Positions 16,691-25,674 are shown, counted from the stretch's first letter. The stretch: 60,435 bases of DNA from Pleurocapsa minor GSE-CHR-MK 17-07R (GCA_019359125.1 JAHHHY010000019.1:1-60435), one strand, 5' to 3'. The notes: generated from the letters alone by a model not told the origin. Numbers and translations: made by a program.

Positions 16691-17647
16691 CTAGCGGCCC
16701 AGCGTCCGGCTGTGATGCTCCCATTCCAGCGCCAGCGCCGCGTCTGCATCCACTTTAACCGCAATCTGGATCGGTCTGCGCCCTGCCCAGGCCGATTCGA
16801 CATCGGACCTGCCCACAGCGGGCCACGTCTTGCCGCGACCCAGGCCGGTCAGCTCCACGCGAACCGGATGGCCTTCCAGCGTAAACAGGTCTGGCCTCAG
16901 CAGATAGCTGATGGTGGACGAATCGTGCACATGGATGCCATCCAGCCCAAGCTGGCGCACATGAAAGTCGCGGTAGCAGGGCAGGATGCGCGCCAGATGA
17001 TCTGCCCGTGGATTGCCCAGGCTGGCAAACTGCTCCAGTCTTGATCCTGGCAGGAACAGGTGCTCGGTCACATCCAGCCCGATCATGACGATATTGCAGT
17101 CTGCGCCAAAGACGATGTCCGCCGCTTCCGGGTCGTTCCAGATATTCGCCTCAGCGGCAGGGGTGATATTGCCGGGCACGAATGCCGCGCCACCCATCAG
17201 CACGATCTCGCGGATATACTGTGGCAGGTCCGGCTTCAGCAGGAAGGCCAGCGCGATATTGGTCAGCGGGGCCAGCGGCACCAGCGTGATTTCACCCGGC
17301 GCGGCCATCACCTGATCGATGATGAACTGCGCAGCATGCATGCTGACTGGCTTCCCGGCGGGCGCGGGCAGGAACAGATTGCCCTGCGCGTCGGCGCCAT
17401 GCACCTGCGGCGCGCCCCCCTGGAATGCCATGCCCATCGGCCGTTCGGCTCCGTGGGCCACCGGAATATCGGTCCGCCCGGCAATCTCCAGCAGATGCAG
17501 CGCATTGGCCGTCGACATCTGCGTGCTGCCATTGCCAAATACCGTGGTCAGGCCGAGGATTTCCAGCTCCGGTGCGGCCAGCGCGTAGAAAATGGCCAGG
17601 GCGTCGTCGATGCCCGGGTCTGTGTCGATGATGATTTTGCGTGCCAT
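16691..17647 (-). CDS. Inosine/uridine-preferring nucleoside hydrolase
   Basis: The 318-residue protein has the family hallmark IIDTDPGIDDALAIF near the N-terminus, whose Asp cluster binds Ca2+ and activates water, followed by LGLTTVFGNGS, a substrate-region VLMGGAAFVPGN and ITPAAEANIWNDPEAA. It should cleave the N-glycosidic bond of ribonucleosides to give base and ribose, feeding purine and pyrimidine salvage. The ATG at 17647 gives MARKIIIDTDPG, the normal family N-terminus; an upstream in-frame ATG adds 14 unlikely residues. It is convergent with the kinase gene (seven bases apart) and divergent from the exchanger gene. Confidence 0.93.
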   Translation of the reverse strand: MARKIIIDTDPGIDDALAIFYALAAPELEILGLTTVFGNGSTQMSTANALHLLEIAGRTDIPVAHGAERPMGMAFQGGAPQVHGADAQGNLFLPAPAGKPVSMHAAQFIIDQVMAAPGEITLVPLAPLTNIALAFLLKPDLPQYIREIVLMGGAAFVPGNITPAAEANIWNDPEAADIVFGADCNIVMIGLDVTEHLFLPGSRLEQFASLGNPRADHLARILPCYRDFHVRQLGLDGIHVHDSSTISYLLRPDLFTLEGHPVRVELTGLGRGKTWPAVGRSDVESAWAGRRPIQIAVKVDADAALALEWEHHSRTLGR

Positions 17648-17675
17648 GTGATTCTCTCTGGTGGGGTGTGTTTGT

Positions 17676-17705
17676 TTGTAAAAGCACACTATACCACGCT
17701 AGAGT
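17676..17705 (+). promoter_or_regulatory. Candidate promoter of exchanger gene
   Basis: TTGTAA (17676-17681), an 18-base spacer and TAGAGT (17700-17705). The start would lie about 28 bases before the ATG at 17741, leaving room for AGGAG. Confidence 0.4.
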
Positions 17706-17740
17706 TTGCTGCGCGCCTTCATGCACGTCAGGAGTGACGA

Positions 17741-18700
17741 ATGAATGTTCAGGCAGTTCTGTTTCTGGCCATCGGCCTGGTGACCCTGTTTTTTGGCGGG
17801 AACCTGCTGGTGAAGTCTTCGGCCAGGCTGGCGACGTCGCTGGGCGTGCCGATTGTTGTGGTCGGTCTCACCGTGATTGCAATTGGCACGTCGGCCCCGG
17901 AAATGGTGGTCAGCATAAGCGCGGCGGTCGGCGGTCAGGGGGATATCGCCCTGGGGAATGTGATTGGCTCAAACATTGCCAATGCCTGCCTGATCCTGGG
18001 CATCGCTGCCGTCATCACGCCGGTTCGCGTGAGCGCCAGCGTCGTGCGGCGCGAGATTCCGTTCATGCTCGTGGTCAGCGGGGCAGCAGTTCTGGCGTCT
18101 CTGGACGGCCAGATTACCCAGATCGAAGGGCTGCTGTTCGTGACAGGGTATTTTGCGTTCACCCTGTTTTTGTATATGGATGCGCGTCGCGCCCGCAGCG
18201 TGACCCAGCTTCAGGAAGGTGTGGTCGAAATCCGCAAGGAAGAAGATCCCGCGCGTATCAGCCGCCTGCGCGAGGCGCTGATGACCGTGTTATCGCTGGG
18301 GATGCTGATCCTGGGCGCGCAGCTCACCGTGGGCGGAGCCGTCAGCATCGCGCAGGCAGTCGGCATCAGCGAGCTGGCCATCGGCCTGACCATCGTCGCG
18401 ATTGGCACCTCGCTGCCCGAAATCACCGCCTCGCTGGTCGCTGCGCGCCGTGGCCACGATGATATCGCTATCGGCAATGTGGTCGGCTCCAATATCGCCA
18501 ATATCCTGATGATTCTGGGTATCACAGCGATGATTCAGCCTATCGCCGTAGGTTACGAGAACCTAACATTTGAAATTCCGTTCATGGTGCTGGTGTCTGC
18601 GCTGCTGCTGCCGCTGGGCCTGCGGGGCGCGCTGAACCGAAACATCGGCCTGCTGCTGCTGGCGCTGTATGCTGTTTTTGTGGTGGTATCTCTCGTATAA
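17741..18700 (+). CDS. Calcium/sodium antiporter, CaCA family
   Basis: The 319 residues form about ten membrane segments in two inverted halves. Each half has the alpha-repeat of the family: first GLTVIAIGTSAPEMVVS with GNVIGSNIANA, second GLTIVAIGTSLPEITAS with GNVVGSNIANI. The two acidic residues (Glu in SAPE and LPE) should coordinate Ca2+. The central cytoplasmic loop (about 155-185) is charged. It matches YrbG-like K+-independent Ca2+/Na+ or Ca2+/H+ exchangers. AGGAG lies six bases before the ATG. Confidence 0.94.
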   Translation: MNVQAVLFLAIGLVTLFFGGNLLVKSSARLATSLGVPIVVVGLTVIAIGTSAPEMVVSISAAVGGQGDIALGNVIGSNIANACLILGIAAVITPVRVSASVVRREIPFMLVVSGAAVLASLDGQITQIEGLLFVTGYFAFTLFLYMDARRARSVTQLQEGVVEIRKEEDPARISRLREALMTVLSLGMLILGAQLTVGGAVSIAQAVGISELAIGLTIVAIGTSLPEITASLVAARRGHDDIAIGNVVGSNIANILMILGITAMIQPIAVGYENLTFEIPFMVLVSALLLPLGLRGALNRNIGLLLLALYAVFVVVSLV

Positions 18701-18759
18701 ACGAAGATTGGCACCAGTTGCTTGCGCGTTTTCAAAGTTAGATTACACTAGGGGGTGCA

Positions 18760-19509
18760 TTGGTATTTGGTTTGCAAAACGCAACAGGTTCCCGGGCCCT
18801 CTTTATGGTGAGCAGCAGCGATAATTCCCGCAGTGTCCTGATGGTGGTGTCTGATCCAGAGACGAGTGAGACTGTCAGCGCACTGGTCTCGCCGATCGGC
18901 TACTCTGCACAGACGGTGCAGTCGCTGGATCCCGACGAAACGGCATCCGCGCCTGCGCATGATGTGCTGCTGGTGGATATCGGCAAATCCACCGATGCTG
19001 AAGCCTCGGAAAAGCTGCGCCAGGTGCGCGCCACGACGGACGCCCCTGTGATCGCCATCAATGCGCGCTCTGCCCAGGCGGCGGTGGCCGCCCTGAATGC
19101 CGGGGCCGATGAAGTGGTCGACTCTGACCGCCTGCGCACCGAACTGGTGCCGCGCATGAACGCGCTGATCCGCCGTATCGAGCGCACACCGCCCGCCGAA
19201 GACCGGCTGGTCATTCGCGGTATCGAGCTGCATCTGACGCGCCGCCTGGTGATGATGCGCGGACAGCGTCTGCACCTGACCCCCATTGAATATGACATTC
19301 TGGTGACGCTGATGCGCAACGCTGGCCACACGGTCACGCATGATGATTTGCTGGGCGCGGTGTGGGGCAGCGGCTATGCCGGCGATTACTCGGTGCTGCG
19401 CGTGAATATCTCGCGCCTGCGCCAGAAGCTGGAAGACAATCCCCGCAACCCGTCGTATATCGTGACCGTGGCCGGTGAAGGCTACGTCATGCCCACTGCC
19501 AGCCGCTAA
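18760..19509 (+). CDS. OmpR/PhoB-type winged-helix regulator with degenerate receiver
   Basis: An N-terminal receiver-like domain (about 25-145) precedes a winged helix (about 155-249) with LTPIEYDILVTLMRNAGHTVTH and YSVLRVNISRLRQKLEDNP, typical of OmpR/PhoB DNA-binding domains. The receiver has a central Asp (VLLVDIGKS), but the acidic pair is reduced to SDPE and the conserved Lys is replaced in VIAINARS, so phosphorylation may be lost. The start is uncertain. TTG 18760 follows a GGGGG tract, ATG 18805 gives MVSSSDN, and a promoter-like TTGCGC-N16-TACACT at 18722-18749 would place transcription within a few bases of 18760. No kinase is adjacent. Confidence 0.82.
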   Translation: MVFGLQNATGSRALFMVSSSDNSRSVLMVVSDPETSETVSALVSPIGYSAQTVQSLDPDETASAPAHDVLLVDIGKSTDAEASEKLRQVRATTDAPVIAINARSAQAAVAALNAGADEVVDSDRLRTELVPRMNALIRRIERTPPAEDRLVIRGIELHLTRRLVMMRGQRLHLTPIEYDILVTLMRNAGHTVTHDDLLGAVWGSGYAGDYSVLRVNISRLRQKLEDNPRNPSYIVTVAGEGYVMPTASR

Positions 19510-19589
19510 CCGACCCGCCGACTCTGGCATCCCACCCCGAAGTTTGCTACCCTACACCTGCATAGCTTTCGTGGGGATGCACACGCACC

Positions 19590-20240
19590 ATGCGGTTACG
19601 ATTGTTGGCAGTGTTCATTGGCGCTGTGTTGGTGGCGCTCACGTTTACCTTCCCGGTCTGGCAGCCCCTCTTTCAGGGTGAGGATGCCGGGCCGCAGCGT
19701 GCGCTGCCCGGTTTGCCCGACGACCTCGAGGCAGTGTTTCAGGCGCTGCCCGCTGACCAGCAGGCCGCCTATCAGGTGATCGCTGCCGAGAACATCGATA
19801 ACGTCATCGCGATGCTCAATGCGTCGATTCAGCAGCCTGTTCAGGCCCCGTCTGAAATGGAGCTGCTGCCCTCACTGACCGGCCCCGTACGTATAGGCAC
19901 CGGCACCTTCCAGCGTATTGATGTGCTGCGCTGGGGACAGGGTGATGTGGTCATTTACGAAGAAGTGGATGACGACAAGCTGCTGCGCCTGGAAAACTTC
20001 AATGTGGCCAACGGCCCCAATCTGCGTGTGGTGCTGTCTGCCAGCAGCGAGCCGCTGACGGTGGATGCCATGCGCCAGGACAACCTGGACATCGACCTGG
20101 GACAGCTGGCGGGCACCGTGGGCAACCAGAATTATGAGGTGCCTGCCGACACCGATATGTCGCGCTATCGCACGGTGGTGATCTACAGCCCCAGCGTGAA
20201 CCTGATCTATGCCTATGCACCCCTGTTTATCACCCAATAG
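19590..20240 (+). CDS. Exported DM13-domain protein
   Basis: This 216-residue protein begins with a signal-anchor (residues 3-24, LRLLAVFIGAVLVALTFTFP). After a Pro/Gln-rich spacer it has a C-terminal DM13 domain (about 95-216): GTGTFQRID, LRLENFNVANGPNLRVVLSAS, LDIDLGQLAGTVGNQNYEVPADTDMSRYRTVVIYS, and a final hydrophobic strand. DM13 is thought to take part in extracytoplasmic redox reactions, often through a conserved Cys. Here the usual Cys after the VVIYS strand is missing, so redox activity is doubtful. It leads a tight four- to five-gene set. Confidence 0.85.
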   Translation: MRLRLLAVFIGAVLVALTFTFPVWQPLFQGEDAGPQRALPGLPDDLEAVFQALPADQQAAYQVIAAENIDNVIAMLNASIQQPVQAPSEMELLPSLTGPVRIGTGTFQRIDVLRWGQGDVVIYEEVDDDKLLRLENFNVANGPNLRVVLSASSEPLTVDAMRQDNLDIDLGQLAGTVGNQNYEVPADTDMSRYRTVVIYSPSVNLIYAYAPLFITQ

Positions 20241-20249
20241 AGTGTCTGT

Positions 20250-20254
20250 GGAGG
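20250..20254 (+). promoter_or_regulatory. Shine-Dalgarno site fixing a TTG start
   Basis: GGAGG at 20250-20254 is six bases before TTG 20261. The nearby ATG at 20256 is out of frame, so the methyltransferase gene uses TTG. Confidence 0.65.
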
Positions 20255-20260
20255 CATGCC

Positions 20261-21043
20261 TTGTCGATTACTGCCTATGATACGCTGGCCCCGATTTACG
20301 ACAGGCTGGGTCTGTCGAAGGACAGCGAAGCGCTGATGCCGCGCCTGTATCAGCGCATCCAGAGCCGTTATGGCTGGGTGGGCCGCCGTGTGATGGAGCT
20401 GGGCAGCGGCACCGGCGGCAATGCCATCTGGCTGGCGCACCGCGGCCTGAATACGTTGGCGCTGGAGCAGTCTGGCGAAATGATCATGCAGGCGCGCGTG
20501 CGCACGGATACGCTGGGGCTGGGCCTGACCTGGAAGCAGCATGACGTGCGCCAGATGAAAGCCCAGTTCGAGACGACCGATCTGGTGCTGGCGCTGAACC
20601 TGTTCAACGATTTCGCCAACCTGCGCGAGCTCGAGCTGATCATCTCCAGCACGTATAACCTGCTGGAGCCGGGCCGCCTGTTTGTGTTTGATATGATGAC
20701 GATCGAAGGCCTGACCGAGCTGGGCCGCCACAGCGGCGAGCTGTACAGCGACGATCGACTGCTGGTGTATGTCACGCGCAGCTATGACTTTGACCGGCAG
20801 GCCAACACCTCGAAGTTTGTGATTTTCACCCACAACGAAGGCTTGTGGCACCGAGAAGATGCGGTGCTGGTGCAGCGAGGTTATCCGGTGCAGGCGATTA
20901 TCGCACTGCTGCAGCGCACGGGATTTGTGCTGAGCGGGCTGGAAACGAGCGACTTCGTGCCCTATGATCCCACCACTTCACGCGGCGAACGCGTCATTTT
21001 TTATGCACAGAGGCCAGCATCGGCAAACGGGGCATCCAAGTGA
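20261..21043 (+). CDS. Class I SAM-dependent methyltransferase
   Basis: The 260 residues start ITAYDTLAPIYDRLGL, the familiar N-terminus of small-molecule methyltransferases. Motif I is VMELGSGTGGNAIWLA (about 44-59), the acidic residue after strand 2 is Glu in LALEQSGEMI, and the strand-4 region reads TTDLVLALNLFNDFANL. The C-terminal half (VIFTHNEGLWHREDAVLVQRGYP) resembles the WD/YXHR-type cap of the family. It begins 20 bases after the DM13 gene and its TGA overlaps the GTG of the next gene, so the genes are probably translated together. The substrate is unknown. Confidence 0.88.
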   Translation: MSITAYDTLAPIYDRLGLSKDSEALMPRLYQRIQSRYGWVGRRVMELGSGTGGNAIWLAHRGLNTLALEQSGEMIMQARVRTDTLGLGLTWKQHDVRQMKAQFETTDLVLALNLFNDFANLRELELIISSTYNLLEPGRLFVFDMMTIEGLTELGRHSGELYSDDRLLVYVTRSYDFDRQANTSKFVIFTHNEGLWHREDAVLVQRGYPVQAIIALLQRTGFVLSGLETSDFVPYDPTTSRGERVIFYAQRPASANGASK

Positions 21044-21720
21044 CAATGACCAGTGTGGCACACACCACCACAACCTTTCAGGTAGACCGTGAACAGAGTA
21101 GCCTGCGCTTTGTCATTCCCGGGATTTTTGTCGGCGGGGGCATCCTGCTGTATTTCATCCTTAATCTGCTGGTGGCCTCCAGCGGACTGAACATCATCGC
21201 GGTGCTGGGCGCGCTGATCGGTGCGGCCGGCATCTCGTATTTTGCCGAGAAATATCTCAAGCCGCGCTGGCCCAGCAGTCGTGTGCTGGAAATGGATGCA
21301 GACGGCATGCGCCTGGCGAAAAACGGCCAGTTGCAGGTGGCAATCGGTGCGGGGGACGTGCCGCAGCAGCTCAAGTGGCGTTTTGAGATCAACAAGCGCG
21401 CGCGCATCCCCAAGGGCTGGTGGATGCTGGCCTATGGCCTGGAGACGGAAGACCGCATGCTGGTTGTCTACACGTTCGTGTCGCCCGGGCATCTGGCCGC
21501 GTCTGCGCTGGCCGACGACTTCACCGTGCTCACCGGCAAGAAGGCGCGTGACAAATCCGCCGCAGCGGGCGCGACGCTCCGCGCCGCTGGCGAGGATCGC
21601 CGACTGCGTGCGGCCGAAGAAGTGCGCTGGGTCGCCGGGGCTGAAATGACCTTCGAGGAATTTCAGGCGGTGCTGGCGCTGAAAGACAAGCTGTTTCCAG
21701 AGTGGGAACCAATCTCGTGA
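21040..21720 (+). CDS. Two-TM membrane protein of unknown function
   Basis: The 226-residue protein has two adjacent hydrophobic segments (about 22-46 and 47-67). A cytoplasmic region of about 155 residues follows, with a PH-like pattern (RVLEMDADGMRLAKNGQLQVAI, LKWRFEINKRARIPKGWWMLAYGLE, MLVVYTFVSPG). The last third is charged and helical. I do not recognise a named family. It begins with GTG overlapping the upstream stop (GTGA); an ATG two codons later is an alternative start. Its own stop overlaps the start of the next gene in the same GTGA manner. Confidence 0.7.
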   Translation: MTMTSVAHTTTTFQVDREQSSLRFVIPGIFVGGGILLYFILNLLVASSGLNIIAVLGALIGAAGISYFAEKYLKPRWPSSRVLEMDADGMRLAKNGQLQVAIGAGDVPQQLKWRFEINKRARIPKGWWMLAYGLETEDRMLVVYTFVSPGHLAASALADDFTVLTGKKARDKSAAAGATLRAAGEDRRLRAAEEVRWVAGAEMTFEEFQAVLALKDKLFPEWEPIS

Positions 21721-23237
21721 GACGATTTCTTATGGCGCTGGCGGCGGGTCTGTTGGGCATGAGCGGGCTGGCCAGCGCGCAGTCGGCCGTGACGGTGACG
21801 CCTTTTGAGCCGGTCACTGGCGAGGTGACCGACGCGAATCCGCTGGCGTATACATTTTCCGGCATCAGCGGGCAGGTCATATCAGTGTCTGTGACCGCCG
21901 ACGACGGATTCGATCCCGTGGTCGCCCTGCGCGACAGTTCCGGCACGCGCCTGATTGGCGACGATGATGCCCTGGGCGAGTCGCGCGATGCGCTCCTGCA
22001 GGCGATCACCCTGCCGCGCACTGACACTTATACGCTGGAGGTGTCTGGTTATGGCGATTCTGTGGGCGGCTTCACGCTGCTGCTGACAACCGGCTTCGCG
22101 GAAATTGCGCAAATTTCCCCCCTCGACGATGTCGCTGCGTGGCGTCCGCTGGACACGGCCAGTACGACGGCCGAATCAGTTGACAGCGGCATCCGGGTTG
22201 GCTTTGATGGGCAGGCCGCTGCTGGCACGCTGCTGTCTTCGGCGGGGGCATTTCAGGACTTTGCCGTGCGGGCCCAGGTCAGCGCGGTCACGGGGACGTC
22301 GTGGGTGGCCGGGCTGGCAGGGCGCGAGAATGGTGGCAGCCTGTATGCCTATCAGGTGAACAGCGAAGGCCGCTGGCGCTTCGTGTTCATCGATGGAGAC
22401 TCGACCGAAGTGCTGAGCGACTGGCGCTCGCATCCGGCCATTCGCCCGGGCGAGACGCGTTTCTCGCTCATGCTGATGGCCAGGGCAGGCGGCTTTGATT
22501 TTTTCTATGATGATGCATTCGTCGGCAGCCTGGCCGATACCAACCGGATTCGCGCCGGGCGCATTGGCCTGCTGGCAGGCACAACATCCTCAGTGACGGC
22601 GCAGGTTGGCGTCACATTTGAAAGCGTGCAGGTTACCGCGCCGGTGACCGCTGGCGACGCGGTTGTGATTCCCAATGAGCTGATTGTTGGCGATGGCGTG
22701 AGCATGGCGCAGGCGCTGGTGCGTCGGCATGTGGCGGGTGCGGACGGTGAACTCACGCTGACAGTGCCCACCGCCACCGTCAATTTTGCCCGTGGCGGCA
22801 TCAATACCTTCCTGCTGGGCCAGCGGCGCAGCTTTGGCGATTTTGCCCTGGGCGCCACCGTGACCATCAGCAACCCGCGCAATGACCCGAACGGCTGCGG
22901 GATGGTGTTTCGCTACACCGACGAAGCAAACTATGTGGCTGCATTCCTGGATGCGCAGGGCGGCTATGGCGCATCAGAGCAGGTGGCGGGGCAGTTTGTC
23001 CCCGGACTGTTCGATCAGCAGGAGCGTTTGGCGGGCGGTGGGCAGCATCATTTGCTCGTAATCGCATCCGGGAATAGACTCTTTTATTACATCGACGGCA
23101 TCAGCGCAGGGTCGATGGACCTGGAAGCACAGGCGGGGCAGGTGGGCGCAGCGGTCGTGAATTATGCGGCCAGCGAAACCAACTGTACCTTTACGAATGT
23201 CTGGCTGTGGGAATGGCCCGCCGCACAGACGCCGTAG
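21717..23237 (+). CDS. Secreted PPC plus jelly-roll repeat protein
   Basis: With the GTG at 21717 (GTGA overlap) the product is 506 residues starting with a clear signal peptide (RRFLMALAAGLLGMSGLASAQ). A PPC-like beta-sandwich follows (about 25-120: GQVISVSVTADDGFDPVVALRD, TDTYTLEVSGYGDSVGGFTLLL). Two concanavalin-like domains come next (about 135-305 and 320-500), each with an F.DFA or FGDFALGATV strand and a YQV or YVAAFLDAQ strand; domain one ends with RIGLLAGTTSS. Such proteins bind polymers or the cell surface. An in-frame GTG at 21702 would add five residues inside the upstream gene. Confidence 0.82.
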   Translation: MRRFLMALAAGLLGMSGLASAQSAVTVTPFEPVTGEVTDANPLAYTFSGISGQVISVSVTADDGFDPVVALRDSSGTRLIGDDDALGESRDALLQAITLPRTDTYTLEVSGYGDSVGGFTLLLTTGFAEIAQISPLDDVAAWRPLDTASTTAESVDSGIRVGFDGQAAAGTLLSSAGAFQDFAVRAQVSAVTGTSWVAGLAGRENGGSLYAYQVNSEGRWRFVFIDGDSTEVLSDWRSHPAIRPGETRFSLMLMARAGGFDFFYDDAFVGSLADTNRIRAGRIGLLAGTTSSVTAQVGVTFESVQVTAPVTAGDAVVIPNELIVGDGVSMAQALVRRHVAGADGELTLTVPTATVNFARGGINTFLLGQRRSFGDFALGATVTISNPRNDPNGCGMVFRYTDEANYVAAFLDAQGGYGASEQVAGQFVPGLFDQQERLAGGGQHHLLVIASGNRLFYYIDGISAGSMDLEAQAGQVGAAVVNYAASETNCTFTNVWLWEWPAAQTP

Positions 23238-23278
23238 TCGCCGCCTGCGTGAATGCGCTGCATGGGGGCCACACCTGA

Positions 23279-24226
23279 GTGAACGACCTCGAAGAAGCTG
23301 TACTCAAGACTGTGCTGTATGCCGACATCTTCAGCTTTCCGCTGACAGCCGCCGAAATCCATCATTTTCTGATCGCTGACCGGCCGTATGCGTTGGCCGA
23401 TATTCAGGGCGCCCTGGAGTCGTCTGCTGCCCTGCGCGTCCACCTGGAACAGCGTGATGGCTTCGTGGCCTGCAAGGGCCGGGACGGGCTGGTGACGACG
23501 CGCCTCGAACGCGATCAGGCGGCGACCGCGCTGCTTCCCGCCGCGCTCTCGTATGGCCGTCTGCTGGCGGCCCTGCCGTTTGTGCGCATGGTCGGGCTGA
23601 CGGGCGCGCTGGCCATGCGCAATCCTGCTCATGTGACTGACGACATTGATTATGTGCTGGTGACAGCGCCCGGACGGGTGTGGACAGCGAGAGCGTTTGC
23701 GATTGTGCTGGTGCGGCTGGGCCGACTGCGCGGGGTCACGCTGTGCCCGAATTACGTGCTTTCCGAGACGACGCTCTCGCATGCCCCAGGCAACCTGTAT
23801 ATTGCCCACGAAGTCACGCAGGTGCTGCCGTTATTTGGCCGCGAAATCTATGATGCCCTGCGCGCTGAAAACCCGTGGGTGGCCGACTGCATGCCCAACG
23901 CGATGCATCCGTTTCATGCTGTGCCGATGAGCCAGCCGGGCACCGGCCTGCGCCTGTTGAAATCGGCGCTGGAGGCCCTTTTATCCGGCTGGCTGGGGGA
24001 TCGATTCGAGGCGTGGGAATTTCGGCGCAAACAGGCGAAATTCGCCGCCCAGATGCAGCAGCGCGAAGATCACGCCGCGCAGATCGATGCCGAGCGCGTG
24101 AAAGGCCATTTCAACGACCATGGCCATCCGGTGCTGCGGCAGTATATCGAGCGGCTGGCGCGCTATGGCCTGAACCACAGCTCACCACGCGATTATCGTA
24201 GCGCCGAAATGCCCGCCGCTGACTGA
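23279..24226 (+). CDS. Nucleotidyltransferase-fold protein with N-terminal winged helix
   Basis: This 315-residue protein (GTG start) opens with a winged-helix-like region (about 1-60, VLKTVLYADIFSFPLTAAEIHHFL). It then has a minimal nucleotidyltransferase motif: VGLTGALAMRNPAHVTDDIDYVLV (about 105-128), where Gly109-Ala110 replace the usual Gly-Ser and Asp122/Asp124 give the DxD pair. The rest is helical with no known domain. I recall similar proteins beside polysaccharide and membrane-protein genes of Chloroflexota. Catalysis is plausible but not certain because the Gly-Ser is altered. Its last 34 bases overlap the 3-prime end of the convergent glycosidase gene. Confidence 0.72.
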   Translation: MNDLEEAVLKTVLYADIFSFPLTAAEIHHFLIADRPYALADIQGALESSAALRVHLEQRDGFVACKGRDGLVTTRLERDQAATALLPAALSYGRLLAALPFVRMVGLTGALAMRNPAHVTDDIDYVLVTAPGRVWTARAFAIVLVRLGRLRGVTLCPNYVLSETTLSHAPGNLYIAHEVTQVLPLFGREIYDALRAENPWVADCMPNAMHPFHAVPMSQPGTGLRLLKSALEALLSGWLGDRFEAWEFRRKQAKFAAQMQQREDHAAQIDAERVKGHFNDHGHPVLRQYIERLARYGLNHSSPRDYRSAEMPAAD

Positions 24227-25584
24227 TACGACACGTTGCGCTGCGCGCCAGGCAGCTCGACGATACGTACTGCTCCGGCCACCACCACGAAACTCATGTC
24301 GATCATCTCTGCGCCCGGCGCCGGGATGACGGCGTTGTTGCCATCGCGCCCGGCCGGGATGATATTGCCTGGTGCGTCTGCGTAGGCCACCTCCGGCACG
24401 TCTCCCGCATTGATGAGGAAATTGCCGCCTTCGGTGCCTGTACTCCACAGGATGTAGACCGTGCGATCCCCAAACGAGGCTGTGACCATCGCGGCGCCGT
24501 TCGTCGCAAACTGGCGCACATTGCCCGCGCCCGTCAGCCGGCGAATCACCTGCTGATAGGCAAACCAGGCCGGGCGCAGCGAATTATCCGCGCGCATCAG
24601 GCCCCACGGTTCGCTGACACCGGGTGTGAAGTCGTTGTCCCACAGGCGATACACGGCCATGCGGTCGACACCCTGGGCCAGTGCCAGCGCCGCGGCCTGC
24701 ACGACGAAATCGGCCTGCTGTTCCAGCGACACCTGGAACGGTGAGCCGATACTCGCGGCCGGGTCACGCCGTGGGCTGGCGTTGAACTCGCTCATCCAGA
24801 TGTCTTTGTTTTGCAGGCCATAGGCACGCAGGATACGTTTGTTGGCCGCGATAATGTCGTCCACGCTGTCGGTCGTGAAGTAGATATGCAGCGAAATGCC
24901 ATCGAAATAGTAGCCATTGGAGCGGGCATTCGGGTCGCCGTTCAGCGTGCTCAGCAGGCGCGCCAGATACGGCTCGCGATAGGCGTTCACGTCATACCAC
25001 CACGTCAGGCCAGCCAGCTGCACATGCGCGCCGGGATCGACCGATTTGATGGCACGGTAGGCGGTCCGCAGCAGATTCGCATAGTCAGCCACCTCACCCT
25101 CAAATTCGACGATGCCTTCGCCAGCACGGATATCCGGCTCATTCCAGATCACCCAGTGATGCACGCCACGCGGGGCATAGGCCTCGACCAGGCGGCGCAC
25201 AAATGCCCCGAAGGTATTCGCGGGGTCGTCATGGGCCAGTTCGACACCAAACGGCAGTCCAGCCGGCGTCTGCGAGGCCGATGCCCAATGCGGCGTTGAC
25301 TTGATGACGCCGACGATCTGGCGATTACCCGCAGCGGCATCGGCCAGAAACTGGTCGGGCACGCTGGACGTGTCAAATTCATCCGGGCTGTTGGGCTGGA
25401 AGCGATTCCAGGCGAAGACGATGCGGTCCCAGGTGACGCCCAGCGCGGCGGCTTCGCCTGGCCGGTAGTACGACTCGATCGCGCCAAACACGCGCGACGG
25501 GTCGCTGGGCGGCTGGGCGGATACGGCCCCCACGACGACAAACAGCAGCAGGCACAGGCTGGACAGAAGGGATTTTGCTTTCAT
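24193..25584 (-). CDS. Secreted glycoside hydrolase, clan GH-A (GH39-like)
   Basis: The 463-residue product starts MKAKSLLSSLCLLLFVVVGAVSAQ, a signal peptide. The TIM-barrel has TWDRIVFAWNRFQP at strand 2, the acid/base Glu149 in VIWNEPD, and the probable nucleophile Glu266 in DIWMSEFNAS, the order expected for a retaining clan-A enzyme. Closest in style are GH39/GH5-type beta-glycosidases of Chloroflexota. The substrate is not readable from sequence. I preferred the ATG at 25584 to an upstream frame start that lies inside a terminator. It lies downstream of a second secreted glycosidase gene in the same direction. Confidence 0.85.
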   Translation of the reverse strand: MKAKSLLSSLCLLLFVVVGAVSAQPPSDPSRVFGAIESYYRPGEAAALGVTWDRIVFAWNRFQPNSPDEFDTSSVPDQFLADAAAGNRQIVGVIKSTPHWASASQTPAGLPFGVELAHDDPANTFGAFVRRLVEAYAPRGVHHWVIWNEPDIRAGEGIVEFEGEVADYANLLRTAYRAIKSVDPGAHVQLAGLTWWYDVNAYREPYLARLLSTLNGDPNARSNGYYFDGISLHIYFTTDSVDDIIAANKRILRAYGLQNKDIWMSEFNASPRRDPAASIGSPFQVSLEQQADFVVQAAALALAQGVDRMAVYRLWDNDFTPGVSEPWGLMRADNSLRPAWFAYQQVIRRLTGAGNVRQFATNGAAMVTASFGDRTVYILWSTGTEGGNFLINAGDVPEVAYADAPGNIIPAGRDGNNAVIPAPGAEMIDMSFVVVAGAVRIVELPGAQRNVSYQSAAGISALR

Positions 25585-25613
25585 GCGGTTGTTTTCCCGT
25601 GCGACGGTACGGA

Positions 25614-25650
25614 AAATAAAAAGGCGATCCCCTGTTTCCGGGGGACCGCC
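25614..25650 (-). terminator. Rho-independent terminator between the two glycosidase genes
   Basis: On the minus strand, GGCGGTCCCCC and GGGGATCGCC arms (25640-25650 and 25623-25632) form an imperfect stem with a GGAAACA loop, followed by TTTTTATTTT (25613-25622). It should end the transcript of the gene at 25675-27093. Confidence 0.75.
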
Positions 25651-25674
25651 CAACATCTTACCTGAAAATCTGGC

